64,000 bases of DNA from positions 372,001 through 436,000 of the forward strand of contig NZ_CP060412.1 of the NCBI RefSeq assembly GCF_014297575.1, written 5' to 3'. Positions 47,338 through 60,559 of the stretch are shown here, one piece after another; the stretch's first letter is position 1, and each line of letters begins with the position of its first letter. Under the pieces are notes generated by a model. It saw nothing but the letters and a program-made list of their open reading frames with translations. It did not search any database and was not told the DNA's origin. The DNA comes from Dyella telluris. Lineage in GTDB: Bacteria > Pseudomonadota > Gammaproteobacteria > Xanthomonadales > Rhodanobacteraceae. The position numbers and the translations under genes were made by a program.

Positions 47338-47556
47338 AGAAAAGTCCTACGCCAATCTGAGAGACGTCCAGACGTCTGAATCGGTCTAGACGCATCGCAG
47401 CATTGCGTCACATCACCTCCTGGCCATGTACACACGGCTATTCGCAAAAAATCACGCCAAAAGACGCTGCATTGCGCCACATAAACGGGCTTTCCCGCTG
47501 ATGACATCCGCGTTTCATTTTCCCTACGGCCGTCACAGTTTGGCGTGTCCGATGGA

Positions 47557-47568
47557 GACAACGTTGTC
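47557..47568. promoter_or_regulatory. Operator-like 12-bp palindrome, copy 2
   Basis: An identical GACAACGTTGTC, 231 bases downstream of copy 1 and 148 bases before the chitinase start. Two distant identical operators suit DNA looping by a tetrameric repressor. Confidence 0.6.
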
Positions 47569-47716
47569 ATGAAAGGACAAGCAGATGACATGGCCACGGC
47601 ACCGGCACGCCGCGGCAGGCAGGGATGCCGACCACAGGGGACCACGCCACGGACGACGGCCGTTCGCCACGGATACCTTCCGCTTTAGTCACGCAACACA
47701 ACCCGGAGATCCTTCC

Positions 47717-49054
47717 ATGCGCTTGAAGAACTCGGTTGTCTGGCTACGCACCGCCCTCAACGCCATCGGCACCACCGCCGGTGGCGCCATGGCCATGAGC
47801 CTGTTGACGTTTGCCCCCATGCAGGCCGCACACGCGCAGGCCACCTGCGCTGCTGCGTGGAGTGCCACGGCCGTCTATACCGGCGGCATGACGGCCAGCG
47901 AGAACGGAACCAACTACGTCGCCAACTGGTGGACACAGGGCAATGACCCGGCCACCAACAATGGCGGATCGGGCTCGGGCCAACCGTGGACCTCGCAGGG
48001 CGCGTGCACGGGCGGCTCGTCCGGTGGCGGCAGCACCGGTGGTGGCGGCACCACGGGCGGCGGCACGACCGGGGGTGGCACGACCAATCCGCCGGGCACG
48101 GGTTCCAGCCTGCTGTTCAGCCCGTACAAGGACGTCACCATCAACCTCAACTGGAACACCGACACGATGCAGACCGCCGCAGCGACGGGCTCGTCGATTC
48201 CGGTGGTAGGCAGCGGCAGTCTCAAGTCCAACTACGTCACCAACCTCGGCGCCATTACCCTGGCCTTCGCCACGGGTGAATGCGGCAGCGAAAACTGGGG
48301 TGGCGTCGCCGGTGCCAGCTTCGCCAGCGCCAACATTCCAGCGCTGTCCGCCGCGGGCGTGCAGTACGTCGTTTCCACGGGTGGCCAGGCCGGCAGCTTT
48401 ACCTGCGGCAGCACCGCGAATTTCGCCACCTTCCTGTCGCGCTACATGTCGCCGCAAATGGTGGGCGTAGACTTCGACATTGAAGGCGGCCAGTCGCAGG
48501 CCACCATCAACAATCTTGTCGCCGCGGCGGTGTACGGCCAGTCGCTGTATCCCAACCTGCGCTTCTCCTTCACGCTTGCCACGCTTGGCGCGTCCGATGG
48601 CAGCTACGGTGGCGTGAACAGCCTGGGCGACATGGTGGTGCAGGCGATCAAGGCGTCGTCGCTCACCAACTACACCATCAACCTGATGACGATGGATTAC
48701 GGCTCCTCCGCTGCCTCTTACCTGTGCGTGGTCTCGGGCAGCAGCTGCGACATGGGCCAGTCGGCCATCCAGGCAGCGATCAACCTCGAACACACCTACG
48801 GCATTTCGCCCAACAAGATCGAGCTCACGCCGATGATCGGCATGAACGATGCCACGAGTGAGAATTTCAGCATCGCCAACGCCGACACCATCACCAGCTA
48901 TGCCGTCGCCAACGGCCTTGCGGGGATCCACTTCTGGTCGCTTGACCGCGACACGCCGTGCAGCCAGAGCTATGCCTCGGCCACCTGCAATTCCGTGCCC
49001 AGCAGCACGCCACTGCAGTACACCAAGCGTTTCCTCAGCGATCTGGGAAGGTAA
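47717..49054 (+). CDS. Secreted GH18 chitinase with CBM5/12 chitin-binding domain
   Basis: 445 aa. Signal peptide about residues 1-41 (AHA-QA). A small carbohydrate-binding module 5/12 (about 42-92) has the aromatic signature NYVANWWTQGNDP and W in QPWTSQGAC. A Gly/Thr/Ser-rich linker (about 93-127) leads to a GH18 barrel with catalytic D252-x-D254-x-E256 in VGVDFDIEG; the first Asp of the DxxDxDxE motif is Val. The domain order suggests degradation of chitin outside the cell. The ATG at 47717 has CGGAGA upstream. Two palindromic operators lie upstream. Confidence 0.9.
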   Translation: MRLKNSVVWLRTALNAIGTTAGGAMAMSLLTFAPMQAAHAQATCAAAWSATAVYTGGMTASENGTNYVANWWTQGNDPATNNGGSGSGQPWTSQGACTGGSSGGGSTGGGGTTGGGTTGGGTTNPPGTGSSLLFSPYKDVTINLNWNTDTMQTAAATGSSIPVVGSGSLKSNYVTNLGAITLAFATGECGSENWGGVAGASFASANIPALSAAGVQYVVSTGGQAGSFTCGSTANFATFLSRYMSPQMVGVDFDIEGGQSQATINNLVAAAVYGQSLYPNLRFSFTLATLGASDGSYGGVNSLGDMVVQAIKASSLTNYTINLMTMDYGSSAASYLCVVSGSSCDMGQSAIQAAINLEHTYGISPNKIELTPMIGMNDATSENFSIANADTITSYAVANGLAGIHFWSLDRDTPCSQSYASATCNSVPSSTPLQYTKRFLSDLGR

Positions 49055-49090
49055 GCCGGGTACCTGACGCTGCTTACCTTTCACCTGACC

Positions 49091-49125
49091 ACGGGCGCTG
49101 CGCAACGCAGCGCCCGTTTTCTTTG
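49091..49125 (+). terminator. Terminator of the chitinase gene
   Basis: Twelve-base perfect stem ACGGGCGCTGCG / CGCAGCGCCCGT with CAA loop, then TTTTCTTTG. Confidence 0.92.
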
Positions 49126-49239
49126 TACGTGCGGCCATCCGCACTGCGCGCATCCGTCGCCGATCTATTGCACACTCACGTCCGGAGTCGCACACAAGGA
49201 CGCGGCTCCGCCCTTCCTTTGCCGCCAGTGACGCACATC

Positions 49240-49710
49240 ATGCAAGGACCCGCACCCTTCCCCGCTCCGCCGCCGATTCCCGCGCCCTCCACGCCGGCAG
49301 CGCCGAAGCCGCGCCGCGCGTTTCCACTCTGGCTGGGCGTCGCGCTGGGTGTGGTCCTTGGCGTGGTGCTCATGGTCGGCGGCTTTGCCTGGTGGGGCTG
49401 GAACCTGTTCGAAGACCAGGCCACCGCCGCCATGAACGCGCACCCGGTGATCCAGCGCTGCATCGGCACGATCGAACACACCTCGCTGGACCTCAGCGCC
49501 ACCGGCGACGACCCGCGTGACGACGCCTTCGGCTTCCGCGTGCGCGGCACGCGCGGCTCGGGCTTGGTGATCGCCGTATTCACCACCGCCGATGCCGACA
49601 ATGAAGCAATGGAAGACGGCGAGCTGCGCCTGGACAACGGCAAGACCATCAGGCTCGTCAGCGACGAGGATGACGACGATGACCACGACCCCGGGCAGGA
49701 TTGCGCCTAA
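49240..49710 (+). CDS. Single-pass membrane protein of unknown function (possibly Coa1-like)
   Basis: 156 aa: a Pro-rich cytoplasmic N terminus, one membrane helix (about 30-53), then a soluble domain with NAHPVIQRCIGTIEHT and a regular beta pattern, and an acidic Asp-rich C terminus. The arrangement resembles small proteins related to the cytochrome-oxidase assembly factor Coa1 family, which share a hydrophobic helix plus a small beta domain, but the match is weak. The ATG at 49240 is used. A terminator follows directly. Confidence 0.6.
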   Translation: MQGPAPFPAPPPIPAPSTPAAPKPRRAFPLWLGVALGVVLGVVLMVGGFAWWGWNLFEDQATAAMNAHPVIQRCIGTIEHTSLDLSATGDDPRDDAFGFRVRGTRGSGLVIAVFTTADADNEAMEDGELRLDNGKTIRLVSDEDDDDDHDPGQDCA

Positions 49711-49713
49711 GAA

Positions 49714-49742
49714 AAAAGGCCCCGCTGAGCGGGGCCTTTTCC
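49714..49742. terminator. Bidirectional terminator between convergent genes
   Basis: AAAAGGCCCCGC / GCGGGGCCTTTT with TGA loop; A-run before and T-run after, serving the plus-strand membrane protein and the minus-strand M1 peptidase. Confidence 0.9.
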
Positions 49743-49772
49743 GTTCCGGCCAGTGTATCTAGCGGCGAGGCA

Positions 49773-52421
<2,649 letters not shown>

Positions 52422-52586
52422 GTTTTATCCCCAGTTTGACGAGGCCGGTGCGGCCCGTGTTGACGCGTATCTGGTCGATGGTGCTGTGTGAGGGCCGACG
52501 CTGGTATGGCCCGGAAGTCATGGTGCGGCCGGGCATCCAGTGCCCTTGCCGATCGAAGCGAACCACCCCGCACTCCCCTTCGTCCA

Positions 52587-52611
52587 CAAAAAAGCCCCGC
52601 AACGCGGGGCT
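52587..52611 (-). terminator. Terminator of purA
   Basis: On the minus strand, AGCCCCGC-GTT-GCGGGGCT followed by TTTTTTGTGG, 30 bases after the purA stop. Confidence 0.9.
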
Positions 52612-52641
52612 CTTCTGTGGTTACCGCTCAGGATCGAAAGA

Positions 52642-54075
<1,434 letters not shown>

Positions 54076-54128
54076 TGAGGAAACCAGGTTGTTCTCGATG
54101 GATTGAACGGCCCATCCACCGCATTAAC

Positions 54129-54314
54129 TCAATGAACCAGTTGCAATGCCGCCAGGCCGACGATGATGGCCACGGCGCCACACACGCGCAGCGCCCGCGG
54201 GCTGAGCTTCACCGCCTCGCGCATGGTGGCTTGCCAGCCGCGCGGCATGGCGAACAGCACCAGCCCTTCGATCACCAGCACCAGGCACAACGCGCCGGCC
54301 AATTCACTGGACAT
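54129..54314 (-). CDS. DUF2065 (YjeT-type) membrane protein
   Basis: 61 aa with two membrane helices (about 6-23 and 41-58) separated by MPRGWQATMREA and the short PRALRVCG loop, as in the YjeT/DUF2065 family that accompanies hflC. It starts 13 bases after hflC. Function unknown. Confidence 0.9.
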   Translation of the reverse strand: MSSELAGALCLVLVIEGLVLFAMPRGWQATMREAVKLSPRALRVCGAVAIIVGLAALQLVH

Positions 54315-54327
54315 CGCCTGTCACCAC

Positions 54328-55197
54328 TCAGTGACGCGACGACGTGCCGTCGTTGAAATACTTCAGGAACTCCGAATCGGGCTTGAGTACCAGCACGCCC
54401 TTGCCGTCCTTGAAGGAGGTACGGTACGCGGACAAGCTTCGATAAAACGCGAAGAACTCCGGATCCTGCCCATAGGCCTGCGCGTAGATCGCGGCCGCCT
54501 GGGCATCGCCCTCGCCCTTCACCTTGGCCGCATCACGCTCGGCTTCGGCCTTGACCACCTGCGCCTGGCGATCGGCATCAGCCTTGATCGTCTCGGCAGC
54601 CTGCTGGCCGGTGTAGCGCAGTTCGTTGGCCAGCTGGGCGCGTTCGGCGCGCATGCGCTTGTAGACCGACTCGCTCACTTCATCCGGCAGATCAATGCGC
54701 TTGATACGCACGTCGATCACGGCAATGCCCAGGCTCTTGCCGGCGGCAGCGTCGGTCTGCTTGCGCACGCGCTCGGTGACGTCCTTGCGGCCAGCCGAGA
54801 CCAGCTCCTGCAGGGTGCGACCGTTGAACTCGAAGCGCAGCGCATCCTTCACGATGGGCGTGAGTCGGTTGGCCGCCTGCAGCTCGTCGCCAGCGGTGGC
54901 GCGGTAATAGGCGGCGTTGTCGGCAATGCGCCACTTCACGTAGAAGTCGACGTTGACGCTCTTCTTTTCCGAGGTGAAGTAACGCTCGGGCGGCGCTTCC
55001 AGGGTGAGGATGCGGTTGTCGAACGTCATCACCTGCTGGATGAACGGGATCTTCGCGTGCAGGCCGGGCTGGTCGCCGGTGCGCACGATGCGGCCGAACT
55101 GCAGCACCAGCGCGGTCTGGCCTTCGTGCACCACGAACAGGCTGTTGAAGCCGAGCAGCACGATCAGCACGGCAAGAATGGCGGAGGCGAACTTCAT
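54328..55197 (-). CDS. hflC: FtsH protease modulator HflC
   Basis: 289 aa. One N-terminal membrane helix (about 4-22), then a band-7/SPFH domain exposed to the periplasm, with VLQFGRIVRT and DVRIKRIDLPDEV typical of HflC. It forms with HflK a large cage controlling FtsH. Overlaps hflK by four bases. Confidence 0.95.
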   Translation of the reverse strand: MKFASAILAVLIVLLGFNSLFVVHEGQTALVLQFGRIVRTGDQPGLHAKIPFIQQVMTFDNRILTLEAPPERYFTSEKKSVNVDFYVKWRIADNAAYYRATAGDELQAANRLTPIVKDALRFEFNGRTLQELVSAGRKDVTERVRKQTDAAAGKSLGIAVIDVRIKRIDLPDEVSESVYKRMRAERAQLANELRYTGQQAAETIKADADRQAQVVKAEAERDAAKVKGEGDAQAAAIYAQAYGQDPEFFAFYRSLSAYRTSFKDGKGVLVLKPDSEFLKYFNDGTSSRH

Positions 55198-56390
55198 GGC
55201 TGCTTCTCCTTGCCGCCGCCGAGGCTGCTGTCGCTGCCCGCCGATTGCATCACCGAACCCACGCCCTGCACTTCTTTGCCGCTGGCACGGTCAAGCGGCA
55301 GGTAGATCATGTTGCGACCGCCGGAGCCGTCCAGCACCTTGGGATTGTTCGACATCACGTCCTCGACCGTTTCCAGCCACAGGCGGCGACGTGTCACGTC
55401 CGGCGCGCCCTTGTATTCCTTGAGGATCAGGTTGAAGCGGGAAGCATCGCCCGTGGCGGTGGCCACGCGCGCCGCGGCATAACCCTGCGCTTCGGCGGCA
55501 ATGCGCGCGGCATCGCCGCGGGCCACCGGCACGACCTGGCTGGCGTAGGCGCGCGCGTTGTTCTCGGTACCCTGCTTGTCTTCGCGGGCGGCGTTGACGT
55601 CGTCGAAGGCGTCCTTCACTTCCTGCGGAGGCGCGACGTTCTGGAAGCTCACGTCGGTGACCATGAGGCCGGAGTCATACTCGTCCAGCGTGGACTGCAG
55701 GATTTCTCGCGTCTGCTGCTGCAGCGTGTCGCGGGTCTGGGCCTTGGCCGAAGCAGCCACGGCGCTGGGCGCGGGGCTGGCCACGGCCGGTGCGGACGAA
55801 GCCGGCGCCGCGCTGCTGGCCGGTGCCGGGGCAGCGGCGGCCGCCACGGCCTCGGTACCCTGGCTGGTCAGGATGTTGTCCATCACGTTGGCGCCCACCA
55901 CCGTGCGCACAGCGGCTTCGGCGGCCTGGCGCAGCGTGTCTTCCGGCGGACCGCTCAGCGAGAAGAGGAACTTGCGGGCATCGGACACCTGGTACTGCAC
56001 GTTGAAGTCGACCGAGATGATGTTCTCGTCGCTGGTCAGCATGCGCACCTTGTCAGACACCGAACGGATTTCGGTGGTGCCGACCTTGGTGACGGTTTCA
56101 ATGGGGCTGGGCGCCTTCAGGTGAAAGCCCGGCTGCAGCGTACGGGCGTACTTGCCGAAGCGAAGCACCACGCCGGCCTGGCGGGCATCCACGATGGTGA
56201 AGCTGCTCATGCCGACCCATACGATGACGAAGGCCAGCAGGATGGTGAAGACGCCGCCGGCGCCGCCACCCAGCTTGCCGAAGCGGCCACGCAGCTGCTT
56301 GAGCATGTCCTCCAGCCCCGGCTTGTTACCAGGCTGGCGATTCCTGTTCCACGGATCACGCTGCCCGTTACCGGGTTCGTTCCAGGCCAT
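55194..56390 (-). CDS. hflK: FtsH protease modulator HflK with Ala/Pro insertion
   Basis: 398 aa. A Gly/Asn-rich N terminus, one membrane helix (about 46-63) and the band-7/SPFH domain starting GVVLRFGKY. An insertion of about 36 residues rich in Ala, Pro and Ser (about 181-216) splits the domain between MDNILTSQGTE and QTRDTLQQQTRE; homologues such as E. coli HflK have only a few residues there. ATG 56390 has AAGGAG upstream. It precedes hflC with a four-base overlap. Confidence 0.94.
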   Translation of the reverse strand: MAWNEPGNGQRDPWNRNRQPGNKPGLEDMLKQLRGRFGKLGGGAGGVFTILLAFVIVWVGMSSFTIVDARQAGVVLRFGKYARTLQPGFHLKAPSPIETVTKVGTTEIRSVSDKVRMLTSDENIISVDFNVQYQVSDARKFLFSLSGPPEDTLRQAAEAAVRTVVGANVMDNILTSQGTEAVAAAAAPAPASSAAPASSAPAVASPAPSAVAASAKAQTRDTLQQQTREILQSTLDEYDSGLMVTDVSFQNVAPPQEVKDAFDDVNAAREDKQGTENNARAYASQVVPVARGDAARIAAEAQGYAAARVATATGDASRFNLILKEYKGAPDVTRRRLWLETVEDVMSNNPKVLDGSGGRNMIYLPLDRASGKEVQGVGSVMQSAGSDSSLGGGKEKQP

Positions 56391-56649
56391 GGTCAGTCTC
56401 CTTGAGGCCGCTGGGAGGCCGGCTGCATTGGCCGGAAATCGCTTTGAACGGGTTGGGACATGGTCTCGGGTGCTTGTCGTGGCAAGTGTGCCGTCCAGGC
56501 CCTGATGGCCGCACAAACGCCGTCCATTCTACCAGACCCGCGCGACGTTTCCGCATGGGTCCGGGCCGTTCCTGCAGGAGCGCATCAGGCGCTCGCTGGA
56601 CCTGCAGGGCCTGCCGCCAAGGCGGACGGGGCGCCTGCAGGGCCCGCCA

Positions 56650-57966
56650 TTACAGCATTTCCGCCTCTTCGACGGAGCCAAGGATGCCCCGCAGCAGGGC
56701 CGCTTCGGCCGCACTGCCACCGCTCAGCGGCGCAATGACGCTGCGCGGCGCATCGATATTCAGGCGCCAGCCGTCCTCATCCACCTCTTCGCCGACGATG
56801 GCGCCGGCCGCCTTGAGGCGGGCATGCAGGCGCCCGGCCGAATGCGGCAGCCGCAGTTCGGACTGAACGCGGTCACCGCCAAGCAGTTCACCCAGCGCCT
56901 GGCGCAGCAGATCCAGGCCCTGCCCGCTTGCCGCCGACAGCCACACCGTGGTCGGGCGCCCTTCGGCATCGCGGTCGATGCGCGGCTCCACGCCAGCCAG
57001 GTCGATCTTGTTCATCACGCGCAGCTGCGGCAGGTCGCCTGCGTCAATCTCCTCGAGCACACCATCCACCACGCGGGCCAGGCGTTCGCGCTCTTCGTCG
57101 GCGGCGTCGCTTACATGCAGCAGCAGGTCGGCGTCGCGCGCCTCCGCCAGGGTGCCGCGGAAGGCCGCGACCAGGTCATGCGGCAACTCGCGGATGAAAC
57201 CCACGGTGTCGGCCAGCACGGCCGGGCCGCAGGAAAGCCCGTCCAGCTTGCGGACGGTGGGGTCCAGCGTGGCGAACAACAGGTCCGCAGCGAACACTTC
57301 GCCCTCGGTCAACACGTTGAACAAGGTCGACTTGCCGGCGTTCGTATAGCCCACCAGCGCCACCCTCGGCACCGTGTTGCGCAGGCGCGCGCGACGCTGC
57401 TGCACGCGCTGGGTCTGCACCTTTTCCAGGCGCTTGGTAAGCATCTTCACCCGCTCGGCGAGCAGGCGGCGGTCGGTTTCCAGCTGGGTTTCACCCGGAC
57501 CGCGGTTGCCGATGGCACCGCCGCGCTGGGCGTCAAGGTGGGTCCAGCCTCGCACCAGGCGGGTGGCCAGGTGCTTGAGCTGGGCCAGCTCCACCTCGAG
57601 CTTGCCTTCGTGCGAACGGGCGCGCTGGGCGAAGATGTCCAGGATCAGCCCGGCGCGATCCACCACGCGGATGCCGAGATGCTTTTCGAGGTTGCGCTCC
57701 TGCACGGGCGTGAGCAGGTGATCGATCAGGACCAGGTCGGCGCCCATGGCACGGGCGGCCTCGGCGACCTCGTCGGCCTTGCCGGTACCGATGTAATAGC
57801 GGGGATTGGGCACGTCGACGCGCGCCGTAATGCTGCCGAGGATCTCGGCGCCAGCCGAACGGACCAGCTCGGCGAATTCTTCGGCGCGACGCTCCGCATC
57901 GCCGGTGCCGCGGGAATGCGGCAGGACCAACAGGGCGCGTTCGCCTTTCTTTTGACGATCAAACAC
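56650..57966 (-). CDS. hflX: Ribosome-rescue GTPase HflX
   Basis: 438 aa. Splits stalled ribosomes. N-terminal HflX domain with NPRYYIGTGKADE, the glycine-rich GAIGNRGPGETQLE linker, and the GTPase domain with P-loop GYTNAGKST, DTVGFI (G3) and NKID (G4). Start GTG at 57966 (V-FDRQKKG). It lies between hfq and hflK. A 259-base gap to hflK holds short GC-rich hairpins, with no gene. Confidence 0.95.
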   Translation of the reverse strand: MFDRQKKGERALLVLPHSRGTGDAERRAEEFAELVRSAGAEILGSITARVDVPNPRYYIGTGKADEVAEAARAMGADLVLIDHLLTPVQERNLEKHLGIRVVDRAGLILDIFAQRARSHEGKLEVELAQLKHLATRLVRGWTHLDAQRGGAIGNRGPGETQLETDRRLLAERVKMLTKRLEKVQTQRVQQRRARLRNTVPRVALVGYTNAGKSTLFNVLTEGEVFAADLLFATLDPTVRKLDGLSCGPAVLADTVGFIRELPHDLVAAFRGTLAEARDADLLLHVSDAADEERERLARVVDGVLEEIDAGDLPQLRVMNKIDLAGVEPRIDRDAEGRPTTVWLSAASGQGLDLLRQALGELLGGDRVQSELRLPHSAGRLHARLKAAGAIVGEEVDEDGWRLNIDAPRSVIAPLSGGSAAEAALLRGILGSVEEAEML

Positions 57967-58127
57967 GTGGGCGGAAAAACCTCTATGGAGACGCCGCGCC
58001 GTGGACCCTTGCGGGCCCACGGCGCGAATCGGAGTGGAAAGTGTATGTGGACTTGCCCCTGGCCGCTAAGTGCAGCCCCAGAGCACCTCCCTCACTCTTA
58101 CTCAGATGGGTCGACCACCCCGGTGAA

Positions 58128-58391
58128 TCAAGCTTCAGGTTCGCCAGGGCCCGCGCCCTCGTGACCATCGTGGCCATTGCCGACGCGGACGTTGCGGCTG
58201 GGCACCACGGTGGAGATGGCGTGCTTGTAGACCATCTGGCTCACCTGGTTGCGCAGCAGGACCACGAACTGATCGAAGGACTCGATCGTGCCCTGCAGCT
58301 TGATGCCATTCACCAGGTAGATGGCGACCGGAATGCGCTCGCGGCGCAGTGCATTGAGAAATGGATCTTGCAACGATTGCCCTTTGGACAT
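58128..58391 (-). CDS. hfq: RNA chaperone Hfq
   Basis: 87 aa. Sm-like hexamer mediating sRNA-mRNA pairing. Sm1 has [27 protein letters not shown] and Sm2 the YKHAIST motif; Q-D-P-F at the start and YKHAIS mark the two RNA faces. A short Gly/Asp/His tail (about 70-87) is disordered. GGGGAGAAC precedes the ATG. Upstream (58392-58551) an AT-rich stretch with TAATAT on the minus strand may be its own promoter. Confidence 0.96.
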   Translation of the reverse strand: MSKGQSLQDPFLNALRRERIPVAIYLVNGIKLQGTIESFDQFVVLLRNQVSQMVYKHAISTVVPSRNVRVGNGHDGHEGAGPGEPEA

Positions 58392-58551
58392 TTTTTGTTC
58401 TCCCCTCGCATCGGACGGACCGGGATAAAAGACGCTTGACGCGCCCCGGTCCAAGGCCGAGGAATATTAACCACTTTTAAATCGTTGATGAAAGAGCAAA
58501 TGCACGCTTTCTTCAGGTGTGAAAAAGGTGTTTAGAAAACTGCAGCGAACA

Positions 58552-59502
58552 CTATTCTCCCGCGCCGACGAACAACGCCATCGCATCCTCGGCGATACGC
58601 GTGATATCGGGCTTTTCCGGGTCGATCACCCGCGCATCGAGCTCACTGCGCAGCCAGGTGATCTGCCGCTTGGCCAGCTGCCGGGTGGCAAAGATGCCGC
58701 GATCGCGAAAATCTGCGGCGCTCGTTTGGCCATCCAGATGCTCCCAGGCCTGGCGATAGCCCACGGCCCGGATGGCCGGAAGGTCGGCATGCAGGTCGCC
58801 GCGCGCCTTGAGTGTGCGGACCTCGTCCAGAAACCCGTCCTTGAGCATGGCGTCGAAGCGCTGGGCGATCCGGGCATGCAGCGGGGCGCGGTCCGCCGGC
58901 ACCAGCGCCAGCTTCAGCACACGCCAGGGAAAAGGCTCGCCACTGCCGCCGCTTTGCTGCTCTGACAGAGGGCGACCGGTGAGCTCGATGACTTCCAGGG
59001 CGCGCTGGATGCGCTGCGCATCATTGGGGCCAATGCGCCCCGCCGCGACCGGGTCGCGCTGTCGCAGGCGTTCGTGCAAGGCCGGCCATCCTTCCGAGGC
59101 GGCCTGCCCGGAGAGGCGCTCGCGGATGGCCGGGTCGGCCTCGGGCAGCTGCGAAAGCCCGCGCTGCAGGGCGCGGAAATACAGGCCCGTGCCGCCGACC
59201 AGCAACGGCACCTTTCCCCGCGCGGTGATGTCCTGCATGGCCGCCACCGCGTCGCCGCGGAAATCCGCCGCCGAATACGGCTCGGCCGGGTCGCGGATAT
59301 CGATCAGCCGATGCGGGTAACGCGCCAGCGTTGCCGCGTCGGGTTTGGCCGACCCAATATCCAGGCCGCGATAGACCAGGGCCGAATCGACGCTGACCAG
59401 CTCCACGGGAAAGCCGTCGCCCAGTGCACAGGCAAGCGCCGTCTTGCCCGACGCGGTCGGGCCCATGAGGAATACGGCAAGCGGGCGCTGATCGATAGGC
59501 AT
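58552..59502 (-). CDS. miaA: tRNA dimethylallyltransferase MiaA
   Basis: 316 aa. Adds the isopentenyl group to A37 of tRNAs reading U-starting codons. P-loop [36 protein letters not shown] and GYRQAWEHL motifs are intact. It precedes hfq with a 160-base gap, the usual order. Confidence 0.96.
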   Translation of the reverse strand: MPIDQRPLAVFLMGPTASGKTALACALGDGFPVELVSVDSALVYRGLDIGSAKPDAATLARYPHRLIDIRDPAEPYSAADFRGDAVAAMQDITARGKVPLLVGGTGLYFRALQRGLSQLPEADPAIRERLSGQAASEGWPALHERLRQRDPVAAGRIGPNDAQRIQRALEVIELTGRPLSEQQSGGSGEPFPWRVLKLALVPADRAPLHARIAQRFDAMLKDGFLDEVRTLKARGDLHADLPAIRAVGYRQAWEHLDGQTSAADFRDRGIFATRQLAKRQITWLRSELDARVIDPEKPDITRIAEDAMALFVGAGE

Positions 59503-59534
59503 CCTGCCATTCTACCGGCGAACCGAGACCTCAC

Positions 59535-59604
59535 TGTAGGAGCGCACTTGGGCGCGACCGTGGCGACGGGACGTGCCGCGGTCGCGCCCACGTGCGCTCC
59601 TACA
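59535..59604. repeat. GTAGGAGCGCAC inverted repeat
   Basis: Arms around 59535-59560 and 59579-59604 (TGTAGGAGCGCACTTGGGC... and its inverse), second copy of the family at 19494. It lies between the two minus-strand genes miaA and the Tat carbonic anhydrase. Confidence 0.85.
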
Positions 59605-59621
59605 GGAACAGTTCCGGCGCG

Positions 59622-60377
59622 TCAGGCGTAGAACTCCACCTTGCCGCCCACCAGGTGATACATCGAGCCGACGATCTTGATCTTGCCGTCCTTCTCCAGC
59701 CCGGCAAGCACGTCGCTGCGATGGCGGATCTCGTCCACGGTGCGGCGCACATTGGTGGCTGCCACGGCGTCCACGAAGTCATCGTTCTTGCTGGTGCGCT
59801 CACCACTGAACTGGGTGGCATCCACGGCGGGCCTGATCTTGTCGAGCAGACCAGTGAGGTTGCCGAGCTTGGCGCCGTCGATCGCACCCTTGATGGCGCC
59901 GCAGGCGGTATGCCCCATCACCAGCACCACCTTGGAGCCGGCAATGGCGCAGGCAAATTCCAGGCTGCCCAGCAGGTCGTCGTTGGCGATGTTGCCAGCC
60001 ACGCGCGCGGTAAAGGTTTCGCCGATGCCGGTGTCCAGGATGATCTCGGCCGGTGCGCGCGAGTCGATGCAGCCCAGGATCACTGCGGCCGGGTATTGGC
60101 CGCTGGCGCTCGCCCGCTTCTGCGCCAGATAGTCATGGCCCTGCATCTTGCCGGCACGAAAACGCTCGTTGCCTTCCCTGAGCAGGGTGATCACCTGGTC
60201 CGGGGTCATGGCATCGCGTTGTTCTTTCGTCAGGGCTGCGGCCTGCGCGAGCCCGGGTAACAGCCACGAGGCACCGCCGACGGCGGCGAAGGCACCCGCT
60301 CCCAGTGCCGACGCCAGCCACGTGCGCCGCGAACCATCCACTGCGTTCCCGCAGCAGCCCTCATGCTGATCGTTCAT
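59622..60377 (-). CDS. Tat-exported beta-carbonic anhydrase
   Basis: 251 aa. Twin-arginine signal (SRRTWLASALGAG, cleavage near AQA-AA) with no Cys anchor, so periplasmic. Zinc ligands are in GCIDSRAP and GHTACG (Cys, His and Cys) with the Asp-Arg dyad (C-x-D-x-R) intact. The start at 60377 is chosen because it gives a full Tat signal; a longer frame encodes no homologous sequence. Unlike the copy at 10337, it has no transporter partner. Confidence 0.92.
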   Translation of the reverse strand: MNDQHEGCCGNAVDGSRRTWLASALGAGAFAAVGGASWLLPGLAQAAALTKEQRDAMTPDQVITLLREGNERFRAGKMQGHDYLAQKRASASGQYPAAVILGCIDSRAPAEIILDTGIGETFTARVAGNIANDDLLGSLEFACAIAGSKVVLVMGHTACGAIKGAIDGAKLGNLTGLLDKIRPAVDATQFSGERTSKNDDFVDAVAATNVRRTVDEIRHRSDVLAGLEKDGKIKIVGSMYHLVGGKVEFYA

Positions 60378-60460
60378 GGCGCCCCCAAAGCGTTGCGGAG
60401 CGAATACTCCGCGCCCGGAGGGATGAAACCGGCGTGAACCCATACGGCCGGATAACCCAT

Positions 60461-60543
60461 TGTAGGAGCGCACCCTGTGCGCGACCGCGGCGCCTGGCCG
60501 ATACCGCTCCGTCAGGCTGTCGCGCACAGGGTGCGCTCCTACA
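60461..60543. repeat. GTAGGAGCGCAC inverted repeat, third copy
   Basis: TGTAGGAGCGCACCCTGTGC at 60461 and its inverse ending at 60543. It separates the carbonic anhydrase from the S46 peptidase gene. Confidence 0.85.
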
Positions 60544-60559
60544 GAAGGAGCGCGGAGCG

